Origin: a virus
IMG/VR virus record: IMGVR_UViG_3300020411_003797
Location: 34,560-98,559 of that record
Length of the DNA: 64,000 nucleotides
Strand: one strand, 5' to 3'
Under the pieces are notes generated by a model. The model did no database searches and had not been told where the DNA came from. It was given only the letters and a program-made list of their open reading frames with translations. Positions 28,647 through 38,679 of the stretch are shown here, piece after piece. Position numbers and translations under genes: made by a program. How positions within the stretch are numbered: position 1 is the first letter of the stretch; each line of letters starts with the position of its first letter.

Positions 28647-30667
28647 TGCCTCACCATAACAAAGAACCATACGAAGCAGCTCTGAAAAGAAGAGTTATCG
28701 AAGATTATATAAAGCAGCATAAAAGATCTCCGTCTAGAGCCGCTATCTTTGAGCTGGAAAGAGAATATAGAAAGAAGTATAAAAATTTAGATGAAGTTGG
28801 ATTTTCTGCTGTAGATTTAAAAACACCAGGGTTTATTCAAAATTCTTCAGCAAGCATAGAGAATACAAACAGAAGAGCTATAAAAGATGACTTAAGTGTT
28901 GTAGAGGAGCGAATAGTTGACTTAATTGAGTTGATGGATGATTCTTTTAGAGGCTACTCTGCAACTGCAAACAGGTGCAATAGATTAGTAAAAGGCATAG
29001 AGAGTAGATTAAACAATTTGATTTTGTTAAATAGCGGTGCGGATATTTTTCTTTATGGAATTGAAGAAACTTTTGATACTCACAATTTTGTTGACCAGGA
29101 AAACACAACAGCTTCGGTTGAGCCAGGATATGTAACTTTAGGCCGCGATAACATGAACGTACCAGCAATAGATGCAACCAATCTAGAATTCTACGCAAGT
29201 GCAGACAGGGGCTTTATCAGCGCAAGACCAAACTCAAGTATCGAGTCTATAAAGAAAGCAGATGGAACTATTTGGGAATATTACGTATACACCAGCTATA
29301 AGAGTGGAAGAGTATCTCTTGTTATTGAAGCTGATTTTGACGAAGATGAAGGAAGGTATATAGGTGAAGTAAGATTGACTGGAAATGCTATCGACAATAA
29401 CGGTCGTAGCTCTTGGACGGTTCTGTATTCTATAGATGGTCAAACATATGCTATAGCCGATAGCAGCGAACAAGTTTTCAACTCTGGAATAAACTCTGTT
29501 TCCCTTGGCTTGGAAGGTGTAAAAAAGATACAGATCATGTTAACGAAAACAGCAGCAGATGACATATCAGTTTCTGGTGGAAAAAATGCCTACATATTTA
29601 GCATAGATCATCTTGAGATCACATCAGATAAGTTCTCAAGAAATTCAACCTCCACTCTTTATTGCGGCCCATATGAAGTCTATGACGAATTTAACGAACC
29701 AGTTAATTTTTCTTTAGCGACTATGGAAACTGGTACATGTTGCATACTTCCTGACAAAACCAGTGTTTCTTTCTTTCTAAGCAAAGATAATATAAATTGG
29801 ATTCCTGCTTCCTACACTGGTGATTCATTTCAGATAGTTCAGTTTCATACAACAAATCCAATACAAAGCTTAAGCTATATTGATGAAGGTATAAATATCG
29901 ATAAGCTTGTTAGCACTCCTCCAGTTGGAGTTGATCTAGAATACTCTAAAGAAGCATTATGTAATATGTATATTAGTAGTGCTTGGTCAGATAAATTTGT
30001 TCTAAGAAATACTTATGTCGAAAGAAATCTTCCTCAAGGAAATATTTCTCTTTATGGTGTAAACAGTGGTTGGTTCTATGACGCTGGCAACCAACAATAT
30101 AATACGACCATACATATCGATAATATCGAAGGCAGAGTAATCAATCTTGGAACAAATAGCGCCTACATAAATGGCAAACTTGTCAGTGGACAAATATCTC
30201 TGCCAAAAGGTTACCACAAGTTTTCTACCAGCCACACAAATTGGTATGATGTAGAAAAGAATGTAATGGATGCTGACGATTTGCGTGAAAAAGATCCTCT
30301 TTATCCATATAATCACAAACTTATAGTAGAAGGATACGACTACCCTGATGAATTTAGTGGCGATAAAGTATATAATGGTATTGGCAGATACTTTGGTTCG
30401 TTATTAAGATACGTTACTCCAGAACGTTTCAACCATGTTGAGTTTGATGAAGATCTAAGTATCTATACTATAGAAGATTATTATGGTAATTTGTATTTTA
30501 AAGTTAAGACGACTCCTTCAGATTCGTCTTGGCAAAGCGAGCTGTTTAATGTTAAATATATGCTCAGGATGGACGAGGTGAATACTATGTATGTAAAAGC
30601 TATACTTCGTAGTAACGACAGTACGACTACACCTCATATAAATAGCTTTCAAATAAGGGTGGTCTAA
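28646..30667 (+). CDS. Virion protein, helical head plus beta domain
   Basis: 673 residues, start overlapping the upstream stop (ATAATG). The N-terminal 130 residues are charged helices (DDLSVVEERIVDLIELMDDSF). A beta-sandwich-like region follows (GYVTLGRDN to the VKKIQIMLTKTA strand). C-terminal segments repeat an Asp/Tyr-rich beta pattern. It looks like a shorter relative of the two preceding genes. No enzymatic motif was seen. Confidence 0.72.
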   Translation: MPHHNKEPYEAALKRRVIEDYIKQHKRSPSRAAIFELEREYRKKYKNLDEVGFSAVDLKTPGFIQNSSASIENTNRRAIKDDLSVVEERIVDLIELMDDSFRGYSATANRCNRLVKGIESRLNNLILLNSGADIFLYGIEETFDTHNFVDQENTTASVEPGYVTLGRDNMNVPAIDATNLEFYASADRGFISARPNSSIESIKKADGTIWEYYVYTSYKSGRVSLVIEADFDEDEGRYIGEVRLTGNAIDNNGRSSWTVLYSIDGQTYAIADSSEQVFNSGINSVSLGLEGVKKIQIMLTKTAADDISVSGGKNAYIFSIDHLEITSDKFSRNSTSTLYCGPYEVYDEFNEPVNFSLATMETGTCCILPDKTSVSFFLSKDNINWIPASYTGDSFQIVQFHTTNPIQSLSYIDEGINIDKLVSTPPVGVDLEYSKEALCNMYISSAWSDKFVLRNTYVERNLPQGNISLYGVNSGWFYDAGNQQYNTTIHIDNIEGRVINLGTNSAYINGKLVSGQISLPKGYHKFSTSHTNWYDVEKNVMDADDLREKDPLYPYNHKLIVEGYDYPDEFSGDKVYNGIGRYFGSLLRYVTPERFNHVEFDEDLSIYTIEDYYGNLYFKVKTTPSDSSWQSELFNVKYMLRMDEVNTMYVKAILRSNDSTTTPHINSFQIRVV

Positions 30668-33600
30668 TGGCTTTATCAAAAAGCGAATATTTCAAAAATA
30701 TTTTTACAACAATAGTTCAGAGCACTGGCTCTATAGTTAACGCTCAATCTCCTGAAGAGATGAGAGCTTTTGTTCGAGCTGCAAAAATTGATGCAGCTAT
30801 CAATGTAAGAAATTGGAATAAGTTTGTATTTCCTATCATGAAGACCTTACGGTCTGCACCCGAGCACGAGTACGATGTTCTGGATGCAGAAAAAGGTGGT
30901 TTAAGTGGTTGGACTATTACAACTGAGCTTTGGGCTACTGAAGATAGTATGGAGTGCTTGTGGGATTTCACAAGAGGTCAGCCACACTCTATTACTGGTT
31001 CCATTCTGTGCTTGGCTGCAAAAATAGCTGCTATCGCTGCTGAAAAAGATCATGAGCATGAAGTATACGACGACACTTCTATCAAAGGGCTAATTGAATG
31101 CATAGAGCTTAACCTTGAGCAAGCGAAAAAAGATTTATTTGGTGAGTGTTACATATGGGACTGCGATGGTGACCCTAACCTAACATATCCTCTCGCAAGA
31201 CATATACATGAAATATTTAAACAAGTAATAGCTGGAGCTCCATCATTAGGTCTTGATGGTTGCTTTCCAGGCGAATACCCGACCTTAACTTTCGAAATTC
31301 TTGTTTCTAAATTTGTTTACGACATACTCATTCCTTCAACAGGAATTGAATACTGTGGTACTACCCTTGCTAACGCTCTTGGAAGTATAAAGAACTATGT
31401 AGGTCAATCAGACTGCACAGATGAAACCCCGGCTTATTCAACAAAGACACCGGCACCTACTTCTTCAGCTGGAAACCATGTTCTTAACGATGGTGATGAT
31501 CTTACAACAGGTCTAAAAACTATAGATCATCATATGACTTTCTATACCGGAATTAATGCTCTGGCAGATGGAGGTAGTGTTGGAGGTGCAGCAGGTGTTA
31601 AGGCTGCTGGCATAGACAATCTTATCTTGTCGGCTGGTAGTGGAATATCCCTCGAATTTACTGACTCTAGTACTACAGGTGGGGATACGATAAAGATTAG
31701 TTCTACTGTCACTCCAGGTTCAGAAGAAACACTGCAGCTAGCTTACGATGCTGGAGGACCATCTGGTACCGGTGGAAAAATTGTAACTAAAAATACTTGG
31801 CCAATGGATGGAAAAATTGTTTTTCAAGAGGCCAATGAAATTGTCGATAGTGCAACTGGCACATATGGTCTTAAAGTCAATGTGTTTGAAGTTGAAGGAA
31901 CTAGCTTGGGAGAAAAAGGAGCCAATCCTACTCTCTGGGGTACTGGAAAACACTTCCTCTATATTAAAGATATTGGGGGAACTTATGGTTCTGCAGTAAC
32001 TGACTTACAGTCTACTGGTGAGCCTGCTGGGCCAAGTACTTTCAAGTATTATGCAAACGAAAGCTATTCAGACATGCCTCTAATACTGAGAAGTATAAAT
32101 CAGTTTACTCCAGATACTGGTGGACCATCACACCCGAATGCTGGTTTATCAGAATTCCTTACAGAGAGACAGGGTGCTTTATGGGTATCTGATGGTACTC
32201 AAGCAGTAAAAGATAGAGATGGTCAAGCACAAATAGATGGGCATTTGTATTACAGAGAACCTAGCGGTGGAGACATCTGGCACTTACTTTGCTGTGGTTC
32301 TTCAAGTTCTGGTGGTGCTCAGAATCTTCAAGAAACATACGACTTTGATTCATCTGATTCAGGATCTGAAAAAGATGGTGGAAAGATTGTTTTAGATATA
32401 ACTGCAAACACTCCTGCAGGCATACACATATATGATGGAACTCCGTCCGTAGTTAGTCCTGCTGCTGCAAACTGGCTGTCGTTATACGACTATCCACTTC
32501 TTGCTGTCGGCAAACCTACTCAAGCTGCTGATGCTGATGCTTACTTCTCAGTAAGCAGAATTGGCAATAATGAAGTCGCAGTAAACGCTCATCATTCTCC
32601 AATCAATCTTAGTACTAGAGCAGATGGGTCAGATCCTCTGACATCTGCACAACAAGGCTCTTTGTTTTCTAAGAACGTTACCACAGATAGTGGTACTGAA
32701 GCGCATATTCACTGGAGATGCCCAAGTTCTGGCACTGTCTACGATCTGACCAACACTGGCGGTGGCGGTGGCGGAGCAGGCCAGGCTTGGAGGACAATTA
32801 CATTGGCCACCCAGGCCGGATCAGTGGGTTCTTCTTTCTCTGGTGATTCGACACTCACTGCTGCCGTAATTGCTGATATTCTGCAAATTCGTGCTGGAGA
32901 TTATATCGGCATGGAGGGCACGGACTTGGGTACCGGGGATATTATCAAATTGAACGTAAACCCAATGCCCACTACATTCCTTTCGGATGTAGATGCTACT
33001 GCTGCAGACGCTGGGAAGTCGCTACTTTGGTGGAATAATGGTGCAAGTAAATACATCCCTGGTGTAAAACCAACTTGCTTTAATCTTAATGGTGGCACTT
33101 CCAGTAGTGGGGGAGCTGCAAATATCTTCTACGCTACATTGGAAGAAAATGAAGGTGGCGTCTCAACTGCTGGAATAAGTAGATTTCAGCACCAATTCAG
33201 AAGAATTGTTGCTGGTACCAACGTTACTGTAGAAGAGGTTGGTAGTGGTGGAAGAGATATAAAGATTTCTGCTAGTGGCGGCTCTGGCTCTGGTGCTACA
33301 AAGACAACAGAACTTACCGACGTGCATGACACTTGGCCAGGTGCTGGCTCTGGTGCTATCCTTACATGGAATAGTGCTGACGAAGAGTACGATCCTTCTT
33401 ACTTTGTAAACGTTGGTACCGGTGCAGAAGTTTATAAAAGTTACGACACCACAAGCAAGCAACACCAGTTTAGAGAACTAAAAAGCACTGGTAGTTATTC
33501 AGGTGCAATAGATATAACTCAAGCTACTAATGACGTAGAATTTGCTTTTGATCCTAGCGCACTTACGCTTGATGATTTTGCAGATGTTGCTACTGGTTCT

Positions 33601-34668
33601 GATTATCCTGCAGCTGGATCGGATGGTGGAGCTGTACTTGCTTGGGATTCAAGCACTAATAAATGGAAAAAATCATGGGCTTCAACTGGTTCTGATGGAT
33701 CGGTAAACACTGGTTTTGATAGTGTATGGCTGATGCCATCAGAATGGGATCAGCGTTCTTGCAATGAGACGGGAATCCAAGTGCAGCATCTTACTCACCC
33801 AGACGTAAAACAATCAAGCACAGGCACTTACGCCGAATTGGCTGGCGCTCGCATAGACTCTACTGAAAGTGCGGGTCATTTTGAGAACTCAGTTATTCGA
33901 TATGCCCGCGAACCATCTGTTGGATCTGGAGGAGATTGGCTCGCAACCAACGGAATTTTATTTTACCATGGAGAATGGTTGACCGATAAGAGTCAGCCAA
34001 TTTATGCTAAATTTCCAATACCGAGAACTTGGAATGGCACTAAGTGGGAGTACCCAACAAAAATGTGGGTAACTGGTTATTTCTGTATGGCTCAGGGTGT
34101 AGAGTTATGGAAAGATTTAATTGCTAATATTAATGGTAATTCGGGTGGTGCACTATTCGATGCTGATGGTGCTAAGGGTTTTAACAACTATCCGAAGTAT
34201 TGTGTAACTTTGCCGTTTGACACAAGTATAACCAAAGAGTCTTCGTGGGATGGCGATACAGATGATCTCAAAGGTAAAACTTTAACTCTTGTGGATGGTA
34301 GCAACATGCGTGACTATGCAGCAATGATGGGGGATGTGTATGAAGGATCAGACTGGTTGATGGACCGGAAAAAAACACCGAGCCCAGTTACGGATTACGA
34401 CTATGTATCAGTAATTAAATTTGGAAATACTGCAACAACTACTGATACTGGAACAGTTGAAGAGTACTTTACGTTAACAAGACCTGAACACAGCTATTGG
34501 AAGTCACTTGACGTTGCAGCTAACAAGCCGCTTGCAGATGATGGTTTGATGGTGGTCAGGTTAAATCCGGTTAAACCGGAACCTGGTGATACAAATGATC
34601 CCAACATTTTTAGTACAGCGCTGGCAGTTCCTCACATATTCCTTGGAATGAGAATAGATTTCACATAA
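30667..34668 (+). CDS. Giant tail fibre-like protein
   Basis: 1333 residues, TAATG coupling to the gene before. A helical N-terminal docking domain of about 250 residues is followed by a modular shaft. Two copies of an LQ-(L/E)-(A/T)-YD...GGKIV motif occur near residues 355 and 550, and three copies of a (L/T)-(T/S)-D-(V/F)-x-D...G..L.W....-(K/E)-(W/Y) motif near 775, 880 and 970. Both motif types are frequent in phage fibre shafts. Gly/Ser-rich linkers separate the modules. The C-terminal 330 residues are more complex, with many aromatics, and may be the receptor-binding head. It is the last structural gene before the glycosyltransferases. Confidence 0.78.
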   Translation: MALSKSEYFKNIFTTIVQSTGSIVNAQSPEEMRAFVRAAKIDAAINVRNWNKFVFPIMKTLRSAPEHEYDVLDAEKGGLSGWTITTELWATEDSMECLWDFTRGQPHSITGSILCLAAKIAAIAAEKDHEHEVYDDTSIKGLIECIELNLEQAKKDLFGECYIWDCDGDPNLTYPLARHIHEIFKQVIAGAPSLGLDGCFPGEYPTLTFEILVSKFVYDILIPSTGIEYCGTTLANALGSIKNYVGQSDCTDETPAYSTKTPAPTSSAGNHVLNDGDDLTTGLKTIDHHMTFYTGINALADGGSVGGAAGVKAAGIDNLILSAGSGISLEFTDSSTTGGDTIKISSTVTPGSEETLQLAYDAGGPSGTGGKIVTKNTWPMDGKIVFQEANEIVDSATGTYGLKVNVFEVEGTSLGEKGANPTLWGTGKHFLYIKDIGGTYGSAVTDLQSTGEPAGPSTFKYYANESYSDMPLILRSINQFTPDTGGPSHPNAGLSEFLTERQGALWVSDGTQAVKDRDGQAQIDGHLYYREPSGGDIWHLLCCGSSSSGGAQNLQETYDFDSSDSGSEKDGGKIVLDITANTPAGIHIYDGTPSVVSPAAANWLSLYDYPLLAVGKPTQAADADAYFSVSRIGNNEVAVNAHHSPINLSTRADGSDPLTSAQQGSLFSKNVTTDSGTEAHIHWRCPSSGTVYDLTNTGGGGGGAGQAWRTITLATQAGSVGSSFSGDSTLTAAVIADILQIRAGDYIGMEGTDLGTGDIIKLNVNPMPTTFLSDVDATAADAGKSLLWWNNGASKYIPGVKPTCFNLNGGTSSSGGAANIFYATLEENEGGVSTAGISRFQHQFRRIVAGTNVTVEEVGSGGRDIKISASGGSGSGATKTTELTDVHDTWPGAGSGAILTWNSADEEYDPSYFVNVGTGAEVYKSYDTTSKQHQFRELKSTGSYSGAIDITQATNDVEFAFDPSALTLDDFADVATGSDYPAAGSDGGAVLAWDSSTNKWKKSWASTGSDGSVNTGFDSVWLMPSEWDQRSCNETGIQVQHLTHPDVKQSSTGTYAELAGARIDSTESAGHFENSVIRYAREPSVGSGGDWLATNGILFYHGEWLTDKSQPIYAKFPIPRTWNGTKWEYPTKMWVTGYFCMAQGVELWKDLIANINGNSGGALFDADGAKGFNNYPKYCVTLPFDTSITKESSWDGDTDDLKGKTLTLVDGSNMRDYAAMMGDVYEGSDWLMDRKKTPSPVTDYDYVSVIKFGNTATTTDTGTVEEYFTLTRPEHSYWKSLDVAANKPLADDGLMVVRLNPVKPEPGDTNDPNIFSTALAVPHIFLGMRIDFT

Positions 34669-34683
34669 TAAAGGAGCGCCCAA

Positions 34684-36687
34684 GTGGGTTTTAGGAGAAA
34701 GGGACGCAGAACTGGCAGTCGATCATTAACACAATCAAGAAAAGTTATTGCAAAACAGCGCGATATTGAGATTGCAAATAATAGTCGTGAAGGAATATTC
34801 AGTAGACCAAGTCCTTTTTTGACACAGATTACTTCGCCAGAAGGTTCGATCTGTATAATAAGGTCGCTTGGTGGTATCGGGGATGTTCTTATGATTACCC
34901 CCGGCATACGTGCTTTAAAAAAGAAATACCCTAAGTTAACAATAACTGTAGCTGTTGACAGGCATAGAACGTGGGATGATTCTTATTATCATCTATTAAA
35001 AACTGCCCCTTTCATAGATCATATTATTGATGCTAGATATGTTGATAGAAGTAAATATGATAAAGTGATAGACATTTCTTCAGTGTGCATGCCTTACGAA
35101 AAAAAGGGATTGCCAAATAGAAATAGGATTGATCTCTTCGCAAGACACATGGGAATCAATTTTTTAGAAAATGAATTACCATTCTTAGAAGTAGAATTTG
35201 AAGAATATGTTTGGGCGCGTTCTATTATTGTTAAAAATAGAAAGTCTCTTAAATCGCCAGTGGTATGTTTTGCTCCTTCTTCTAATGATGATATGCGTTC
35301 ATGGAAGAAAGACAAAGCTAGACAATTCGTAGAGCTTATAAAACAGAGACATCCACAAATATTGCTAATAGTTTTTGATAGGCATGATTACTTAGAAGGT
35401 ATGGATGGCTTCTTAGATATGCGTGACACTAGCGTGAGGCAGATGGCTGCTTTGATTCAGCAATGCCATGTGTATGTTGGTCCTGATTCTGGACCAATGC
35501 ATATTGCTGGTTGTTTAGAAAAAGAGTCGGTTGTTCTTTTTGGATCAATTCCGCCCGAAGCTAGAGTTGGGCCATACAAGAGACATCTTCCTGTCAAGAC
35601 AGATGAGCTTTCATGTTTAGGTTGTTGGTATGGGCCTTGCCCTTACAACGTTGCATGTATGGATAAGATTGATGCAAGCCTGGTTCTTGGAAAGGCTATT
35701 GGAAAGATGACTTCCAAAGCTAAGCTTTCCATTGAGTATTCTAATGAGAATACAATTTATTTTGAAAAATTATGTAAGCTTCCAAATATTGCGGATAAGT
35801 TAGCTGCGCCTGGGTGCGGCAAAGCAGAGATAATATTGAACTGCTTACAACCTGGAGAAGAAAATTTAAAGGGTGCATCTTTTTTTGATGCAAAAGCAAA
35901 ATATATTCATTCGTCCTACCCCTCTACAAAACCTCCCGCAAGCTGGATAGAGTCAATCAACACTTATGATAAGTTAATTGTTTCATCTAAAGCTTGTATT
36001 GATTCTTTCAAGGATGGAGGCGTCACAGTTCCAATCGAATATGTTCCTATTGGTATAGACGTAAATAAATGGAAGTATCGTGAACCTAACAATACTGACA
36101 TTGTTACATTCGCCATGGTCTCTCTTGTTTCTTTCAAGCAAGACAAGCTTTGGCTTAAAGAAAGAGAAAATTTAGAAACTGGAATAGCGGCTTTCAAAAA
36201 AGCATTTGGAGATTCTTCAGATGTAAGATTGATAATTATGGCAGAGGAAGTCAGTTTGCCTGATGATATTTTTGAGTCCTCAAATATTTCAGTAATTATA
36301 AAGCCTTATGAGGAATCGAACTTAATGAGTTTGTTTAAAAATACAGACTATTTGATCTATCCCAACAAAGGCAGCGAGTATGCGGATTTACCAATGCAAG
36401 CAATGTCGATGGGCATTCCAGTAATAGGTTGCTCTTTCGGAGCTGCTAGAGAGTTAATGAGTTTGCCTTGCAACTATGCTGTTGGCTACACTCTTCTTTC
36501 AAAGAACTCTATGCAAGATATGCATGCGTCAATAAACTTAGATTTTTTAACTTATACTTTGACTCTTGCTAAAAAAGAAAAGCATTTATTAAAAAGTAAA
36601 AGTTTGGAAGCTTCTACCTTTATTTCAGAAAATCATTCTCTTGTGAAATCTTCCATAAAGTTACTTAAGGCGATAGGTGTTTCTTGA
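34684..36687 (+). CDS. Two-domain glycosyltransferase, GT9-like plus GT4-like
   Basis: 667 residues from a GTG with AAAGGAG upstream. After a basic 45-residue lead, residues 52-345 have the GT9 (ADP-heptose:LPS heptosyltransferase) layout: IIRSLGGIGDVLMITP at the first nucleotide loop and GPDSGPMHIAG at 266-276. Four cysteines follow (SCLGCWYGPCPYNVAC). Residues about 430-600 look like the second half of a GT4-type GT-B enzyme (LMSLFKNTDYLIYPNKGSEY, then MQAMSMGIPVIG). The paired glutamates of active GT4 enzymes are not in register there, so the second domain may be altered or inactive. It probably moves a sugar, perhaps heptose, onto virion protein or host surface glycan. Confidence 0.8.
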   Translation: MGFRRKGRRTGSRSLTQSRKVIAKQRDIEIANNSREGIFSRPSPFLTQITSPEGSICIIRSLGGIGDVLMITPGIRALKKKYPKLTITVAVDRHRTWDDSYYHLLKTAPFIDHIIDARYVDRSKYDKVIDISSVCMPYEKKGLPNRNRIDLFARHMGINFLENELPFLEVEFEEYVWARSIIVKNRKSLKSPVVCFAPSSNDDMRSWKKDKARQFVELIKQRHPQILLIVFDRHDYLEGMDGFLDMRDTSVRQMAALIQQCHVYVGPDSGPMHIAGCLEKESVVLFGSIPPEARVGPYKRHLPVKTDELSCLGCWYGPCPYNVACMDKIDASLVLGKAIGKMTSKAKLSIEYSNENTIYFEKLCKLPNIADKLAAPGCGKAEIILNCLQPGEENLKGASFFDAKAKYIHSSYPSTKPPASWIESINTYDKLIVSSKACIDSFKDGGVTVPIEYVPIGIDVNKWKYREPNNTDIVTFAMVSLVSFKQDKLWLKERENLETGIAAFKKAFGDSSDVRLIIMAEEVSLPDDIFESSNISVIIKPYEESNLMSLFKNTDYLIYPNKGSEYADLPMQAMSMGIPVIGCSFGAARELMSLPCNYAVGYTLLSKNSMQDMHASINLDFLTYTLTLAKKEKHLLKSKSLEASTFISENHSLVKSSIKLLKAIGVS

Positions 36688-36755
36688 ATTTAACTTTGAA
36701 GTGGATAAAAACGAAACCTGCAAAGTTGCAGTAGACAATTGATAAAGGAGATGTT

Positions 36756-37172
36756 GTGAGAATTTGCTTTGATTTAGACAATACTTTATGTACTGGTAAA
36801 CCTTACAAGACTGCTAGTGCATTTCCAGGTGTAAAAGAAATGCTACAGCGCTTGAAAGATGATGGTCACGTCATTATAATCTATACTGCTAGAGGTATGG
36901 GAACTGCAGGATCTAATCCTGGTGTCAGTATAAAAAATATTGGTAGATTAACTTTAAATCAGCTTGAAGATTGGGGCTTTGTTTACGACGAAATACACTT
37001 CGGGAAACCAAGTGCAGACGTTTATGTAGATGATAAAGCTTACAATGCAAACAACATGGAATATTTAGAAGATTTTATCTTAAAAATTAAGAAGCTAGAT
37101 AGCACGGTTTCTACTTACACTACAAAAATTCAGTCGATGATTTCCAAAATTGACAAATGTACAAAAGGTTAG
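36756..37172 (+). CDS. HAD-superfamily phosphatase, capsule-biosynthesis type
   Basis: 138 residues from a GTG, with AAGGAG six bases upstream. Motif I is FDLDNT (Asp6 and Asp8). A YTARG segment supplies motif II, and FGKPSADVYVDDKA gives the Lys and the acidic pair of motifs III and IV. The short length and the YTARG plus KPSADVYVDDKA pairing match small capsule-polysaccharide phosphatases seen in phages and glycan loci. It likely removes phosphate from a sugar or sugar-nucleotide intermediate in the neighbouring glycosylation set. A 68-base gap before it holds only a small inverted repeat. Confidence 0.85.
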   Translation: MRICFDLDNTLCTGKPYKTASAFPGVKEMLQRLKDDGHVIIIYTARGMGTAGSNPGVSIKNIGRLTLNQLEDWGFVYDEIHFGKPSADVYVDDKAYNANNMEYLEDFILKIKKLDSTVSTYTTKIQSMISKIDKCTKG

Positions 37173-37176
37173 TTTC

Positions 37177-37530
37177 ATGTCCGAAGATTTGGATCGAGAA
37201 GAAGTTACCGCTCTTAAGTCGGAGTTAAGTTTAATGTCTTACAGACTCAGTGCTATTGAAACAAAGCTTGATGAGTCATTAGATCAATTGTCCAGCAAAA
37301 TAGATTTACTATTAGAAAGATATAGCGCAACCAGAGAGAAGCAAGCTTTAGATTCTCAAGCTCTTGCTGCTGCAAATCAAGAAATAAAAAAGTTAGAAAC
37401 TAGAGTTGTTGATTTGGAAAAAGATCTTGTAAGTGTTAGAATAACTGTTACTGAAAAGATTATATATGGTGGTGTAGGTGGTGGTTTAGCAGCAGCCCTG
37501 CTGCAGTTGTTAGAGATGGCTTTAAATTAG
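37177..37530 (+). CDS. Coiled-coil protein with C-terminal membrane helix
   Basis: 117 residues from the ATG at 37177, five bases after the previous stop; an in-frame TTG further up is less likely. Residues 5-90 are heptad-rich (LKSELSLMSYRLSAIETKLD and IKKLETRVVDLEKDLV). The last 23 are a Gly/Ala/Leu membrane segment (IIYGGVGGGLAAALLQLLEM). This resembles XhlA-type haemolysin/holin-associated proteins, though those are usually shorter. Other options are a fibre-associated anchor or a scaffold for the transferases around it. Function not proven. Confidence 0.72.
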   Translation: MSEDLDREEVTALKSELSLMSYRLSAIETKLDESLDQLSSKIDLLLERYSATREKQALDSQALAAANQEIKKLETRVVDLEKDLVSVRITVTEKIIYGGVGGGLAAALLQLLEMALN

Positions 37531-37540
37531 GAGAATTGAA

Positions 37541-37765
37541 ATGGCTTGGTCATTTACAGAAACAAAATACAACAATCTTATAGCTCGCGTTACAAGATTG
37601 GAAGATACATTAAACGATACAATAAAAGCTGTCAGCAGATTAGCGAGTATAAATCAAATTCACGAGCTACTTGTTGTTATTCAAACTCAGATTGATTCTT
37701 TGAATACTAACGTTACTGCTCTAGAAGCAAGAGTTACATCGATTGAGGAAGAACCACTTAGTTAG
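37541..37765 (+). CDS. Short coiled-coil protein
   Basis: 74 residues, with AGGAG before the ATG. Nearly the whole chain is a heptad pattern (YNNLIARVTRLEDTLNDTI and IDSLNTNVTALEARVTSIEE), so it probably forms a trimer or a partner coil with the protein just upstream. No membrane segment. It may be a chaperone or trimerisation piece for a fibre, or a partner of the membrane coil. Confidence 0.7.
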   Translation: MAWSFTETKYNNLIARVTRLEDTLNDTIKAVSRLASINQIHELLVVIQTQIDSLNTNVTALEARVTSIEEEPLS

Positions 37766-37770
37766 AAACA

Positions 37771-38670
37771 ATGTCTAGAAGAAAAAGAAGTTCAAAGCTG
37801 TTGAAGGGTAAAAGTTATTCTGTTTCATCGGATAATAGAAGTAATTTCTCTAAGAATAAAAAACCTGTTTCTGCAAGCAAGCGTTCCCATCAAACCGAAC
37901 CCGTTCAGCCGCAAAAAGCTAAAACTATGGAACACACTAAAAGAGATTGGCCTTTTATAAAAAGTACTTCTATACGCCCATTCATTGTTACTTGCGATAA
38001 AAGAATGGAGACTTTTAGAGAGTTTGTAAAAAGCTACAACGCTAATGCAAAACACTCACTGTTACCTGCGATCGTTTATTATGATGGAGAATCTGAAGAG
38101 TATCACCAACTTATAGATTCGATGGAGCCGTGTTCAAAAATAAAACAAAAGCACTACCCTAGTTCTGAGTATGGAGATTATTCAGAAACTATCGATTATA
38201 AAGCGATTTGTGTTTTTCCAAAAATAATTGAGAATCGAAATGAGCGAATTCTTTTTTTAGAAGATGATGTTTTGTTCTCTAGTCAGTTTTCAAAAGCTAT
38301 AAAAGAAGTTGAAAGACAATTCAATTCTTATCATGTTGTAGATATAGTGACAATGTACGGAAGTGGCGATTGTTACTGGCCAGCTGAAAATAATAAAGCT
38401 AGTCACCCAATATATGGGTTTTCTGGCAAAGATTATTATGGTAATCTAGCGGTTATTTTTGACACAAATGTTTTAAAATGGTGGAGGGCAAATATTCATA
38501 ACCTCTGGATTAATGATTACTCAGGATGGGATATTAAGATTGGCCATGTCCTGCAGGAAGCGGGCTTTAATTTTTATTGCACAGACAGGCACTATGTTCA
38601 GCATCAGGTCGGCTATTCTGTCATAGCCGAAAGTCATAAAAATCAGCAGTCAAGCTTGTTTATCGAGTAG
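37771..38670 (+). CDS. Glycosyltransferase-like protein with EDD motif
   Basis: 299 residues. The first 60 are a basic, Ser/Lys-rich, disordered tail. Residues 68-295 have a GT-A-like fold pattern: PFIVTCDKRMETFREFVKSY at the start, then RILFLEDDVLFS with the acidic triad at 164-166 expected to bind metal and sugar nucleotide. The chain ends with a DRHYVQHQVGYSVI strand like that of GT25-type and related transferases. It lies between a coiled-coil gene and a second transferase, with spacing under ten bases. The acceptor is unknown. Confidence 0.75.
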   Translation: MSRRKRSSKLLKGKSYSVSSDNRSNFSKNKKPVSASKRSHQTEPVQPQKAKTMEHTKRDWPFIKSTSIRPFIVTCDKRMETFREFVKSYNANAKHSLLPAIVYYDGESEEYHQLIDSMEPCSKIKQKHYPSSEYGDYSETIDYKAICVFPKIIENRNERILFLEDDVLFSSQFSKAIKEVERQFNSYHVVDIVTMYGSGDCYWPAENNKASHPIYGFSGKDYYGNLAVIFDTNVLKWWRANIHNLWINDYSGWDIKIGHVLQEAGFNFYCTDRHYVQHQVGYSVIAESHKNQQSSLFIE

Positions 38671-38679
38671 GTTTGGGAA

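Noticed and set aside
36712-36735. Small inverted repeat CTGCAA/TTGCAG before the HAD gene
   Set aside because: Too short a loop and stem to be a terminator or a known regulatory element.
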